Of a stretch of 31,796 nucleotides of DNA, positions 8,793 to 18,300 are shown piece after piece; the stretch's first letter is position 1, and every line of letters starts with the position of its first letter. The position numbers and the translations under genes are program-made. The stretch is taken from contig NZ_JBFNEO010000005.1 of NCBI RefSeq assembly GCF_040797585.1, positions 1-31,796 on the forward strand, in the 5' to 3' direction. Below the pieces are notes generated by a model. It saw only the letters and a list, made by a program, of their open reading frames with translations. It did no database searches and was not told where the DNA came from. This stretch comes from Clostridium_Z sp040797585. Lineage in GTDB: Bacteria > Bacillota > Clostridia > Clostridiales > Clostridiaceae.

Positions 8793-9734
8793 ATGTCTAT
8801 TATACAAGCTATGCAAAGTGTCTTAACTATATTTTTAATGATAGGTCTTGGATTTTTTCTAACTAAGATTAAAATCTTAAACCCTGATATTGGTTCTGTA
8901 TTCTCTAAAATAGTTATAAATGTGTCTTTACCTTGTTTTATGATATATAATCTATTAACAACTTTTTCTTTAGATAGTCTTATAAATTCTCGTAATATGA
9001 TTCTTATACCACTTTTATCTATGTTAATTAATTTCTTTCTAAGCTTTATAATTTCTAAATTTCTTAATATAGATAAAAGTATAAGAGGTACCTTTTACTG
9101 TATGTTCTCATTATCTAATACGATATTTGTAGGACTGCCTGTAAGTGTATCTTTATTTGGTACTGAATCTATTCCCTATGTCCTGATTTATTACATAGTA
9201 AATACTCTATTATTTTGGTCAGTTGGGGTTTATTTTATAAAAAAAGATGGTGGTTACATAGATGAGGTATTTAGCTTAAAAAATACTATTAAAAACCTAT
9301 GTACTCCTCCTTTAATCTCCTTTATTATAGCTATAATATTAATAGTTACGAGGATTACTCCTCCTAAGTTTATAATGGATACTTTTATGTATATGGGAAG
9401 CTTAACCACACCTCTTCCTCTATTATTTATAGGTATAACATTACATGAACTTTCATTAAAAGACTTAAAAATAGACCTTACCAGTTTAACTGTGTTAATT
9501 GGTCGTTTTATAATTTCCCCTTTAGTGGTAGCTCTTTTAATGAGAAATACATATTTTCCACTACTTACTCAAAAGGTATTTATAATAATTGCAGCTATGC
9601 CTGTAATGACTCAGGTAGCTATTATTTGTAAAGTTTATGATGCAGATTATAAATTTGCAACCACAATAGGTTCTTTAAGCACCATTATGAGCTTAATCTT
9701 CATACCTATATATATGGTGTTATTTTCTATATAA
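8793..9734 (+). CDS. AEC (auxin efflux carrier) family transporter
   Basis: 313 residues, almost entirely hydrophobic, with about ten predicted transmembrane segments in two halves. Family-like stretches include KIVINVSLPCFMIYNL near residue 40 and SNTIFVGLPVSVSLFG near 107, with an equivalent inverted half near the C-terminus (AAMPVMTQVAIICKVY). Bacterial members export or exchange organic acids such as malate, but the substrate cannot be inferred here. AAGGACGG lies seven to ten bases before the ATG. It starts 63 bases after cca, on the same strand; TATAAT-like sequence in that gap might give it its own promoter. A strong terminator begins right at the stop codon. Confidence 0.88.
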   Translation: MSIIQAMQSVLTIFLMIGLGFFLTKIKILNPDIGSVFSKIVINVSLPCFMIYNLLTTFSLDSLINSRNMILIPLLSMLINFFLSFIISKFLNIDKSIRGTFYCMFSLSNTIFVGLPVSVSLFGTESIPYVLIYYIVNTLLFWSVGVYFIKKDGGYIDEVFSLKNTIKNLCTPPLISFIIAIILIVTRITPPKFIMDTFMYMGSLTTPLPLLFIGITLHELSLKDLKIDLTSLTVLIGRFIISPLVVALLMRNTYFPLLTQKVFIIIAAMPVMTQVAIICKVYDADYKFATTIGSLSTIMSLIFIPIYMVLFSI

Positions 9735-9768
9735 AAAGAGGACAAGCTATGTATCTTGTCCTCTTTTG
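9735..9768 (+). terminator. Rho-independent terminator of the AEC transporter gene
   Basis: A 13-base stem, AAAAGAGGACAAG with CTTGTCCTCTTTT, an eight-base loop, then GTTTTGTTTTTA. It starts immediately after the stop codon. Confidence 0.92.
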
Positions 9769-9793
9769 TTTTGTTTTTATATTATATGGATAA

Positions 9794-9970
9794 ACCACGT
9801 TATAATTGAAATTAAATCACCAACTAAGATTATTTAATCCGTATTCAAAGATGAGTTTCGAGGTGGTTTATCTATATATATACCACATGATAATTGAAAC
9901 TAAATCCCAAGCTAAGATTATTTAATGCGTATTCAAAGATTGAGCTTTGAGATAGTTTATCTATAGATAT
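9794..9970. repeat. Two tandem copies of an 88-base repeat
   Basis: Copy 1 is 9794-9881 and copy 2 is 9882-9970 (89 bases). They align end to end at roughly 80 percent identity with a single one-base indel; blocks such as CTAAGATTATTTAAT and CGTATTCAAAGAT are identical. The array is bracketed by inverted ends: GATAAACCAC at 9789-9798 and GTGGTTTATC at 9863-9872. Copy 2 contains a small TCAAAG/CTTTGA hairpin. A decayed partial match (CCCAAGC, TTAAGATT) follows near 10018-10037. It does not code for protein. Confidence 0.8.
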
Positions 9971-10267
9971 ACAATCTTAGAATTCAATCTTTAGACATGA
10001 TGTAAATAATCAGAACTTAAGATTCATTCCCAAGCAACCCATGACACAACTATCTCTCTTAAACTGATATAAAATTTGTCTATATATCTTATATTTTTTC
10101 CACATGCCTATTACATAATACTCCATTTTTTGCTCCATTCTTATGCTAAGCTAATTATAAATATTGCTTAATATATCAGCATTTCTTACCCTTAGTATAA
10201 CTTGTATAACTATCCTTATTTATGTTAATAATGCTATGTAATATAAAATACCTAAGGAGATTCAATT
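9971..10267. other. Non-coding region upstream of the M28 lipoprotein gene
   Basis: No credible reading frame. It holds fragments resembling the preceding tandem repeat (including AACTATCTC, the inverse of GAGATAGTT in copy 2). The promoter of the next gene must lie here, but I see no convincing -35/-10 pair. Confidence 0.5.
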
Positions 10268-11245
10268 ATGTTTAAAAACTTCAAATTAACTATATCATTA
10301 TTGTTAATATCTATTTTTCTTTTAACAGGGTGTTCAAACCAATACAAACAATCAAGTACGGAGGTTAAAGATCCCGTTGTTGAATCAGAAGAGATAACCA
10401 TCCCTAATGCAAAAGATATAGTAACAAGGCTTTGTTCTGATGAATTTCAAGGTAGAAAAGTTGGAGAGAAAGGTAATAAACTCACTGAGGAATATCTTTA
10501 TAATATTTTTTCTGATCTTGAATTAGATACAGTATTCAAAGATAGTTTTTATCATAATTATACCTATGAAGTTTCTGAAAATCACGACACCACTATTACT
10601 ACTAATAAAGAAGCTAATAATGTAGTTGGTAAAATAAGTGGCACTAACAATCAAAATGCACTTGTTATATCTGCTCATTTTGATCACCTAGGAATTAAAG
10701 ATGGTAAGCTATTTAAGGGTGCCATTGATAATGCTTCAGGATCAGCTGCCTTAATTAAATTAGCTAACGAACTTAAGACTAAATCAAAAACCAATCAGTT
10801 TAATTTTGATATTATTTTCGCTGCATTTAACGGGGAAGAATATGGATTCTATGGAAGTACTAATTTTGTTAATGACATTAGTAAATCTTACAGTAAAATT
10901 TACAATATAAATATTGATTCAATAGGTTATAAAAATGGTGGAGATATTGTGTTTATGAATATCTTATTAAAAAATAAGAAAGATAAGGAGTATGATAAAT
11001 TATATTCTCATATGAAAACTTCCTTTAAAAATAATAACTTAAATATTTCAAATAAAGTTTTATCTGGTGTAGCAAGTGATGAATTTAGTTTTCAAAATAA
11101 AGGTCATACTAGCATCTGGATAACCGAAGAAAACATTAAAGATGTAATTAACACAGAAAATGATTCTCCTGAATTAGTAGATTATGAAAGAATAGATTCA
11201 GTGGTAAAATCTATTTATGATTCTATTATTAATTTTAATATCTAG
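10268..11245 (+). CDS. Secreted lipoprotein with M28 (aminopeptidase-like) domain
   Basis: 325 residues. A signal peptide ends in the lipobox LLTGC with C22 as the lipidated cysteine, so the protein should sit on the outer face of the membrane. From about residue 115 it is an M28 zinc peptidase: H137 and D139 in SAHFDHLG, D154 in AIDNASG, E190-E191 in FNGEEYG and D217 in NIDSIG. The last expected zinc ligand, the His of the usual HTxxDT-like segment, reads N295 in INTENDS, and the usual SDH segment reads SDE (270-272). Activity is therefore uncertain. AAGGAG lies eight bases before the ATG. The gene stands alone between two repeat-rich spacers. Confidence 0.85.
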   Translation: MFKNFKLTISLLLISIFLLTGCSNQYKQSSTEVKDPVVESEEITIPNAKDIVTRLCSDEFQGRKVGEKGNKLTEEYLYNIFSDLELDTVFKDSFYHNYTYEVSENHDTTITTNKEANNVVGKISGTNNQNALVISAHFDHLGIKDGKLFKGAIDNASGSAALIKLANELKTKSKTNQFNFDIIFAAFNGEEYGFYGSTNFVNDISKSYSKIYNINIDSIGYKNGGDIVFMNILLKNKKDKEYDKLYSHMKTSFKNNNLNISNKVLSGVASDEFSFQNKGHTSIWITEENIKDVINTENDSPELVDYERIDSVVKSIYDSIINFNI

Positions 11246-11277
11246 GGTTAAATTTAATAAGTTCTATATTTTTCTTT

Positions 11278-11383
11278 AAGGGGCTGTGGCATTAAGAAAT
11301 CTAACCACAATATATTGTCTTAGAATTTAAAAATCTAATACAATATATTGTAGTTTTATTCTTTGTGTGGCATCCCCTTTTTT
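11278..11383. repeat. 100-base imperfect palindrome, possible terminator or MITE-like element
   Basis: The left arm begins AAGGGGGCTG and the right arm ends CATCCCC followed by six T. Two copies of the palindrome ACAATATATTGT occupy matching inner positions of both arms, and the centre carries TTAGA...TCTAA. The arms, about 38 bases each, match in blocks (GGGG, AAGAA, ACAATATATTGT). It lies 30 bases after the M28 stop, so it can act as that gene's terminator. Its length and inner duplicated palindrome are unlike the short terminators elsewhere in the window. Confidence 0.65.
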
Positions 11384-11499
11384 ATTTGATGGCTACAAAC
11401 TGTAACGACCCCATCCTATTACAATGCTACTCCCCTAGATTAACTCATCTAACCTTTAGATTATGGAAATAACACCATCTTAATGAGGATTCGTTTTAT
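11381..11499 (-). repeat. Dispersed repeat, copy A (degenerate)
   Basis: The reverse complement aligns along its whole length with copy B at 27387-27522. Shared blocks in order are AACGAATC, TAGATGAGTTAATCTAGGGG, GTAGCA, AGGATGGGG, GTTACAGTTTGTA and CCATCA. Copy A lacks the left arm of the CCCCCACC/GGATGGGGG hairpin and has lost pairing in the first hairpin, so it looks like a decayed copy. It lies in the gap before the ger operon. Confidence 0.8.
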
Positions 11500-11665
11500 T
11501 AAACTCCATGGGGTACCTCCATATATTAAGTATTTATTTGCATTTATATTTATTAATAAATTTCACTTTAGACAAATATCGAATATTTTAGAGGATTTTC
11601 TATAAAATACTTTCATATTTAGTATAAAAAACCCCTTTATATTAATACTATTAATGGGTGATTTT
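11500..11665 (+). other. Leader/promoter region of the ger operon
   Basis: AT-rich non-coding sequence that must contain the operon promoter. Receptor operons of this family are normally forespore-specific (sigma-G), but I see no clear match to that consensus. Just before the start codon, ACCC (11631-11634) can pair with GGGT (11656-11659) around the paired ATTAAT repeats at 11641-11655. That would cover the weak GGGTG ribosome binding site. Confidence 0.45.
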
Positions 11666-13102
11666 ATGTATGAATTAGATGATGTGTTAAAAGATCTCAG
11701 TAAAGAAATTCAGGTAAGCTCCTCACTAATAAATAGAAGTATTCTTATAGGAACAAATAACGTTAAAGCTATGGTTTTATATATAGATGGTCTGGTAAAT
11801 AGAACCCTAATAAATGAGAATATATTAAAACCGTTATTACGTGATGTTGATGAATATATTCCTATAAGCGAGGATACACCTCAATATATCTTAGAAAAAT
11901 ATATACCATTTTATAAAGTTGATGTTAGCGCTGATACCATAAAGGCTATAGATGGACTTAAAAACGGAAAAACTTTACTTTACATCAGCAATATAAGAAC
12001 TTTCTTAATTTTTGATACTAATCATTGTTCTAAAAGAGCTATTTCTGAACCTGAAAATGAATCATCTGTTAGGGGATCAAAAGAAAGCTTCGTTGAAAAT
12101 TTAGACTTAAACCTATCTCTTATTAAGAGAATATTAAAAGATAAAAATCTTAAGTCTCAAAATTTTATTTTAGGTAGTAGAAGTGAAACAAGGGTAACCA
12201 TATTATATCTTGAAGATTTAGTAGATGATGATGTATTGAACGAACTTGTAATAAAAATTAACTCTTTAAGAATTAATAGTCTTACTGATAGTGGGGTTTT
12301 AGATCAGTATATTGAAGATAATCCCTATTCTCCTTTTCCTCAAAACTTCTATACTGAACGCACTGATAGAGTTAAGGCACATTTAATGAGTGGGAAAATA
12401 GCTATCCTTGTTGATGGATCTCCCTCCGTACTAACAGTACCTTCAGTGTTTTTCGAATTTTTTCAATCTATTGAGGATTATAATGAAAGAACTCTTGTAT
12501 CTTCCTTAATTAGATTTTTAAGATTATTAGCTGTTTTTCTAAAATTAACCCTATCTCCTTTTTATCTAGCTCTTATTGCTCATAACTCTGAATTAATACC
12601 ACTTAAGTTCATAGGTCCAATTATTCAATCTAGACAGGGTATTCCATTGTCACCTTTTTTAGAAATACTCCTCATGGAGATAGTTATAGAATTCTTAAGA
12701 GAAGGAAGCCTTCGAATGCCTAATAAGGTAGCTCAAACTTTAAGTATAGCTGGAGGTATTATAGTTGGTCAGACTGCTGTACAATCTCAAATAGTAAGCC
12801 CAACAACTTTATTTGTAATAGGGGTAAGCACCATTGCAAGCTTTTTAATATCTAATTACGAAATGTCCTTAACTATAAGAATGCTTACCTTTCCTATGCT
12901 AATTCTATCTAATTCCCTTGGGCTTCTAGGTATATCTCTTGGACTGACATTTTTAATTATTCACCTTTGTTCTATAAAGAATTTAGGCGTTCCATACTTA
13001 GACTTATATATATCTGATTTAAGAGATATTCTAATAAGAGCTCCTTTATATAAGCTTAAAGAAACCTTTAAAGCTATTCCAACGAAACTTAAAAAGGAGT
13101 AG
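11666..13102 (+). CDS. gerKA: Spore germinant receptor subunit A (GerA/GerKA family)
   Basis: 478 residues from the ATG at 11666, which has GGGTG five bases upstream. The in-frame ATG at 11654 has no ribosome binding site. The N-terminal half is the soluble GerA domain. The C-terminal half is membrane-embedded, with the family stretch SRQGIPLSPFLEILLMEI at about 321-338, followed by NKVAQTLSIAGGIIVGQTAV and further hydrophobic segments. The protein would sit in the inner spore membrane with the B and C subunits encoded next. The stop overlaps the next gene's ribosome binding site. The K designation is by analogy with clostridial GerK; the germinant is unknown. Confidence 0.92.
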   Translation: MYELDDVLKDLSKEIQVSSSLINRSILIGTNNVKAMVLYIDGLVNRTLINENILKPLLRDVDEYIPISEDTPQYILEKYIPFYKVDVSADTIKAIDGLKNGKTLLYISNIRTFLIFDTNHCSKRAISEPENESSVRGSKESFVENLDLNLSLIKRILKDKNLKSQNFILGSRSETRVTILYLEDLVDDDVLNELVIKINSLRINSLTDSGVLDQYIEDNPYSPFPQNFYTERTDRVKAHLMSGKIAILVDGSPSVLTVPSVFFEFFQSIEDYNERTLVSSLIRFLRLLAVFLKLTLSPFYLALIAHNSELIPLKFIGPIIQSRQGIPLSPFLEILLMEIVIEFLREGSLRMPNKVAQTLSIAGGIIVGQTAVQSQIVSPTTLFVIGVSTIASFLISNYEMSLTIRMLTFPMLILSNSLGLLGISLGLTFLIIHLCSIKNLGVPYLDLYISDLRDILIRAPLYKLKETFKAIPTKLKKE

Positions 13103-13108
13103 AAAACT

Positions 13109-14227
13109 ATGAGACTGAGTAATAGAAAAATTGTAACAATACTTATAGTATCTATAGCTATATACACTTTTCTGGTGTATAAAAAATCTAATGTACCTAT
13201 TGAGGATTTAACTATACCATCAATAAGTGTTTTAGATATAGAAAAACAAGGAAATGAGGAAGTTTTTTTAATAGAAAACTCCACCTATAGCTATAAGAAA
13301 AATGAACCTAAAAGAAAACTAAACCCAACCTCTAGTGGGGTGACCCTTGGCATTGCCAGGGCAAACTATGACTTAACATCAAAAGGTACTATACTTCCCG
13401 GGCTTCAAAAAGCTATATTATTTGGTGAAAACTTATCTGAGTCTGGTTTAAATAAAAGTATGGATTTATTTTTTTCTACTAGATCTTATACTGACTTATG
13501 TCGATGTGCCATAACTAGAATTCCTGGTAAGGATCTATTGGCTTTAGACTTAAGTGGAGATATTGATATTGCGGACTTTATTGAAGGTCTACTAAAACCT
13601 TCTTTTTATGGTACATTTCGTTCTGAGAATTATAGGCTTATAGATATATATGCTTATTTATCCTCCGAAGGTAGGAATCTTGTATTGCCTTATATAGATA
13701 TAAAGAATGGAAGTCCTGCCATATCAGGCTTAGCTCTATTTAAAGGAGATAAATTAACTACATATTTAGATGATGAGGATAGTAAGGTTATGAATATACT
13801 AAGAGAAAATAGTTTAAAAGGAATCATATCTATAAAAGAATCTAATGATAAATCTATGGACTGTAATGTTACCACTTATAGAAAGGTTGATTGTACTAAA
13901 GATTCAGATGGAAAATTTTACTTTACCATAAATATAACTATGGTCGGTGAGGTAAGTTTAAATACTATGTATGAAAATCTATCAAATTCTCCTGAGAAAA
14001 TAAAAGAAGCTCAGAATAAACTAGAGGATAAATTTAAAAAACAGTGTTATGCATTTATTGAAGATATGCAAACTAAATACAAGGTTGATTGCTTAGAGCT
14101 TGGAAGATATGTTATAGCTAAAGAAGGTAGGGGAAAGAATATAGATTGGGATCATATTGTTTGTAACTCAAAGATAGACGTTAATGTAGAAATTATCTTA
14201 GAATCATTTGGAAGAGGAGATTTTTAG
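13109..14227 (+). CDS. gerKC: Spore germinant receptor subunit C (GerAC/GerKC family), no lipobox
   Basis: 372 residues. The body matches the GerAC-type receptor lipoprotein: KAILFGENLSESGL around 105-118 corresponds to the family's 'FGExLxxxGL' region, and the C-terminal GerAC domain spans about 200-365. The N-terminus (MRLSNRKIVTILIVSIAIYTFLVYKKSN) contains no cysteine, so the usual lipid-modification site is absent. It would be held by an uncleaved helix at about residues 8-24, or released after signal-peptide cleavage. AAAGGAG lies nine bases before the ATG and overlaps the end of gerKA. The next gene starts on the base after its stop. Confidence 0.88.
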   Translation: MRLSNRKIVTILIVSIAIYTFLVYKKSNVPIEDLTIPSISVLDIEKQGNEEVFLIENSTYSYKKNEPKRKLNPTSSGVTLGIARANYDLTSKGTILPGLQKAILFGENLSESGLNKSMDLFFSTRSYTDLCRCAITRIPGKDLLALDLSGDIDIADFIEGLLKPSFYGTFRSENYRLIDIYAYLSSEGRNLVLPYIDIKNGSPAISGLALFKGDKLTTYLDDEDSKVMNILRENSLKGIISIKESNDKSMDCNVTTYRKVDCTKDSDGKFYFTINITMVGEVSLNTMYENLSNSPEKIKEAQNKLEDKFKKQCYAFIEDMQTKYKVDCLELGRYVIAKEGRGKNIDWDHIVCNSKIDVNVEIILESFGRGDF

Positions 14228-15316
14228 ATGATACCAGAAAAAGAAAAAATTAATAGTATGCAGCTCTCCTTATTTATAATATCCCTATTTCTAGGAGTAG
14301 ACCTATTGAAACTTCCCTATGATTTAATTATCTCTGCTAACCAGGACGCTTTAATTTGCTTAATGATAGGTGCAATTTATCCAGTAACAATACTTTATTT
14401 AATGAGTATTGTTATTAAATATTGTGGAGATAGAACCTTAGTTAAGCTTAATAAAAGCTTCTTTGGAAATAAATTTGGAAATACTCTAAATATCCTCTTC
14501 TCAGTTCAATTTATACTATATGCCTGTCAAATTCTTTCTAATTTAATGGTTTTAAATAAAACATTTTTATCTCAGGCAGTTATTCCTTTAAAGATGGTAT
14601 TAATACTCTCTCTGTTTATATTATATGCCGCATTAAAGGGATTTGGAGCTCTTATACGCGTATCTATTGTAATAGTTATATCTACATTTATTTTAATACT
14701 ACTATCCTTAATAGCCCTTAATGAAGGTAGTCTTTTAAATCTAAGACCTATATTTGATTCTAGTTTTAGTAGTATTGCTTCAGGATGCTTAAGAGTCCTA
14801 TATCATTTTACAACTACAGAGGCCTTATTGATAATACACCCTTTTATAAAGTCATCTGATAAACATAAGGTATTTAAGACTTCTCTTAAAGGATTTATAA
14901 TAGTTTTCATTTGCTCATTTTGGTTTGTCTTTATTTGTATATATAGGCTTGGAATAGATTTAACCAAAAAGAGTCCTTGGCCCTTTATATTAGCTATTCA
15001 GAATATATATATACCTGTATTTACCAATTTCAGATACATATTTCTTTTATTCTGGAATTCTAAAGCCTTATTAGTTATAATTCTTGAATTTTTTATATTT
15101 TGTCAAATAATTAATGAATCTTTTGGTATAAAAAATAAATCTATATATTACATGTCCTTTGTAATCTGTTTTATATTTGCTTATATTTTTTATATGGTTC
15201 CTATTTTATCAACCATTGCATTATATATATCTCCTATATTTACCCTATTTAATATAATACTTGTTATTACATTTATAATAAAGTTAAAAAAAGAATCAAT
15301 AAAAAAAACCAGCTAA
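14228..15316 (+). CDS. gerKB: Spore germinant receptor subunit B (GerAB/GerKB, APC-superfamily permease-like)
   Basis: 362 residues with about ten hydrophobic segments, resembling amino-acid permeases. In this family the B subunit binds the germinant (established for B. subtilis GerBB/GerAB homologues). It starts immediately after the gerKC stop, with GAGGAGA about seven bases upstream inside gerKC, so translation is probably coupled. Operon order is A-C-B. The stop codon lies inside the terminator hairpin at 15303-15329. Ligand residues cannot be named from sequence alone. Confidence 0.92.
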   Translation: MIPEKEKINSMQLSLFIISLFLGVDLLKLPYDLIISANQDALICLMIGAIYPVTILYLMSIVIKYCGDRTLVKLNKSFFGNKFGNTLNILFSVQFILYACQILSNLMVLNKTFLSQAVIPLKMVLILSLFILYAALKGFGALIRVSIVIVISTFILILLSLIALNEGSLLNLRPIFDSSFSSIASGCLRVLYHFTTTEALLIIHPFIKSSDKHKVFKTSLKGFIIVFICSFWFVFICIYRLGIDLTKKSPWPFILAIQNIYIPVFTNFRYIFLLFWNSKALLVIILEFFIFCQIINESFGIKNKSIYYMSFVICFIFAYIFYMVPILSTIALYISPIFTLFNIILVITFIIKLKKESIKKTS

Positions 15317-15329
15317 AAGCTGGTTTTTT
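15303..15329. terminator. Shared bidirectional terminator of gerKB and addA
   Basis: A perfect 12-base stem, AAAAAACCAGCT with AGCTGGTTTTTT, and an AAA loop. The gerKB stop (15314-15316) lies inside the hairpin and the addA stop (15330-15328) at its right edge. The A-run on one side and T-run on the other give a U-tract in each direction. Confidence 0.95.
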
Positions 15330-18300
15330 ATAATTCTATAACTTTCTCTATGAAGGATAAATATAAATATCTTTTTTCTACCTTTTTTCCTGTTATTCTC
15401 TCTAAAGCTTCAGTATAATATTCTAATTGAAGTTTATACTTATCTTTTATTTTATTAATAGATTCTACGGTGTTCTCTAGATAATCTGTTTTATAATCTA
15501 TTAATATAATGTGGTCTTTTTCCTCTATAAAACAGTCTATAACTCCTTGAAGTCTTACTTTCTCTCCCTCATACTTTTCCTTATTTAAACTCTTATCCAC
15601 AGCCGTACTTGGAATTTCTATATAGAAAGGTGTTTCTCTATGAACTAAATCCTTATTTTCTGCATATATGTTTAAAACTTTTTTTCCTATATTGCTATTA
15701 AAGAAGCTTAATATTTTATAAGGATTTACAGCTTTAACTTCTTCTTCTGTTAAAAGTTCTCTAGCTATCATTAATGTAAGTTGTGTTCTTATTTCCTCAA
15801 TAGTTTTTACTTTGCTCAGGTTAAGGTGCTGCATAACTCCGTGGAATGCAGTACCCCTCTCGGCTGCACTAAGTCCTTTGTTTTCTTGTAGAAATAAAGG
15901 CTTTAGTATAGGAGTTTCTTCATTACCTTCATATAAGTTATAACTCTCTCCCTCATTTTCTTCAAGTATGGAACTTCTCTTTAGTTCAGATACAGATATA
16001 TTAGCTGGTATCCTTGAAGCTTCAATATAATCATATGTCCAGTTTAATCTTCTACTAACTTCACTACCGTAAGCCATTTTCTCTAGCTTAGTTTCAAAAA
16101 ACTCTTCCTCTGTTAAATCTTCATCCACAGACTCTGAAACTTTATCCACAATTAAATCATATTTGTTATAATTATATATTTTCCATGTGGATAACTCTTC
16201 AATTCCTAATGAATCTATTTCTAATTGTGAATAATCCCTAAGAGGTTTTCCATCTTTATGAATCATTAAAGCCATTGCTATCCAGTCTAAGTACCTTTTA
16301 CTATTAAATACCTCTGTACTTGGAACCTTATCATTAACCCTTCCCCTAACTGCTTTAGCCCATTTTTCGCAGTCCTTTATTATATCCTTTGTTGTCCCTG
16401 TTATTATTAATTTTTCTCTTGCTCTTGTAAAGGCAACATAAAGAACCCTCATCTCCTCAGATAAATTCTCCATCTTGATTTTTTTCTTTATTGCTTCTTT
16501 AGCTATGGTAGGAAACTTAAATTTATTATCATAATCAACATAATCTGGTCCAAATCCAAGCTCTTCATGGTATAATATCTGACCTTTTAAATCTAAGTCA
16601 TTAAACTGCTTTCCACATCCGCTTAAGAATACTACTGGAAACTCAAGACCTTTACTCTTGTGGATACTCATTATTCTAACTACATTTTCATTTTCTCCTA
16701 AGGTCTTAGCACTTCCCATATCTCCACTGCTCTTTTTTAACTTGTTTATGAAGTTTATAAAGTTAAACAATCCTTTAAAGCTAGTTTTTTCATATTGCTT
16801 AGCCCTTTGAAATAATATCCTTAAATTTGCTTGTCTTTGTACTCCACTAGGCATAGCTCTCACATATCCATAGTAAGCTGTGTTCATGTATAAATACCAT
16901 ATAAATTCATCTATAGGCATATGAAAGGACTTATCTCTCCATTTGCTTAAAGCTTCAATAAACCCTTTAGCCTTTCTCTTAAGTCCTGGTTCAATTTCAT
17001 AGCCTGATTCAAAATTATTTTCTTCAAAATCATCACTGGCTATATCTTTAAGTGATTCATAGAAATATTTATCTCTATTAAATATTCTAATATCTATTAG
17101 CTCCTCAGCTGTAAAAGAAAATATAGGAGATCTTAAAACAGAAAGCATTGGTATATCCTGAAGAGGATTATCTATTATTTGAAGGAGGGACATAATTGTC
17201 TTTATTTCTACAGTATCAAAGTATCCTGAAGAAGCATCTGCATAACATGGTATGCCTTCCTTAGCTAATTCTTCTGTAAACACCTCTGCCCAGTTTTGAG
17301 TGGCTCTTAATAGTATTACTATATCCTTAAACTTTACTTCTCTATATCCATCTAATCCCTTATCATATACCATAAAGTTTTTATCTTCACTCATAATATC
17401 TTTTATTCTTGAAGATACAAGCTTTGCTTCTATTTGTATTTTATCGAGACTCTCCTCTTCTTCTTCAGAATTAGACTCTTCTATACTTAGCTCTTCATTA
17501 TTTTCTTCTTTTAAATCAACAATATGAAGTTCTAATTCTCCTCCAACTTCCCCCTCTTCTTCATTATATTCCTTATAATTAGCTCCTAAATTTAAGGCTT
17601 CCTTATCTGTGTATTCAAGCTCTCCTACCATTTCGGACATTATTTTCTTAAACACATAGTTTACTCCATCTACAACTTCTTCTCTACTTCTAAAATTCTT
17701 ATAAAGAAGGATTTTTCTATCTTTTTCTCCCTCTTCTTCAGAATAAGTATTGTATTTATTAAGAAATAACTCTGGCTTTGCTTGTCTGAATCTATATATA
17801 CTTTGCTTTACATCTCCCACCATAAATACATTAGGATTATCAGATAACTTTCTTGAAACTAGATTAATTACAGTTTCCTGTACATTATTGCTATCCTGAT
17901 ATTCATCTACTAAGACCTCATCAAATTTTTCCCTAATGCTAAGGGCAACTTGTGAAGGTATAAACTCACCTGTTTCATATCCTTCATTTAATATCCTAAG
18001 ACATAAATGCTCAATATCATTAAAATCTAATAGTCCTCTTTTCCTTTTACTAGCCTCAAATCTATTCATAAATTCTATTATAAGATTAACTAAAGCCTTC
18101 ATAATAGGGTACATTTCTTTTATTGCCTCTACGCTCTCCTCCATAGGAAAATTTATGGACTTATGAAGTTTTTCTATTCTCTTTTTAACCTCTTTTCTTG
18201 TGCTTGTAATTATTTCTTTTGTCTCTTCCTCCACTCCCTTTAGAGTAAGTCTTGGAAAAGCTATATTTCCTAAGCTTATGTATATATCATCATAGGACTT

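Noticed and set aside
11500..11630. Sigma-G promoter for the ger operon
   Set aside because: Expected biologically, but no -35/-10 pair matches the consensus with correct spacing well enough to report.
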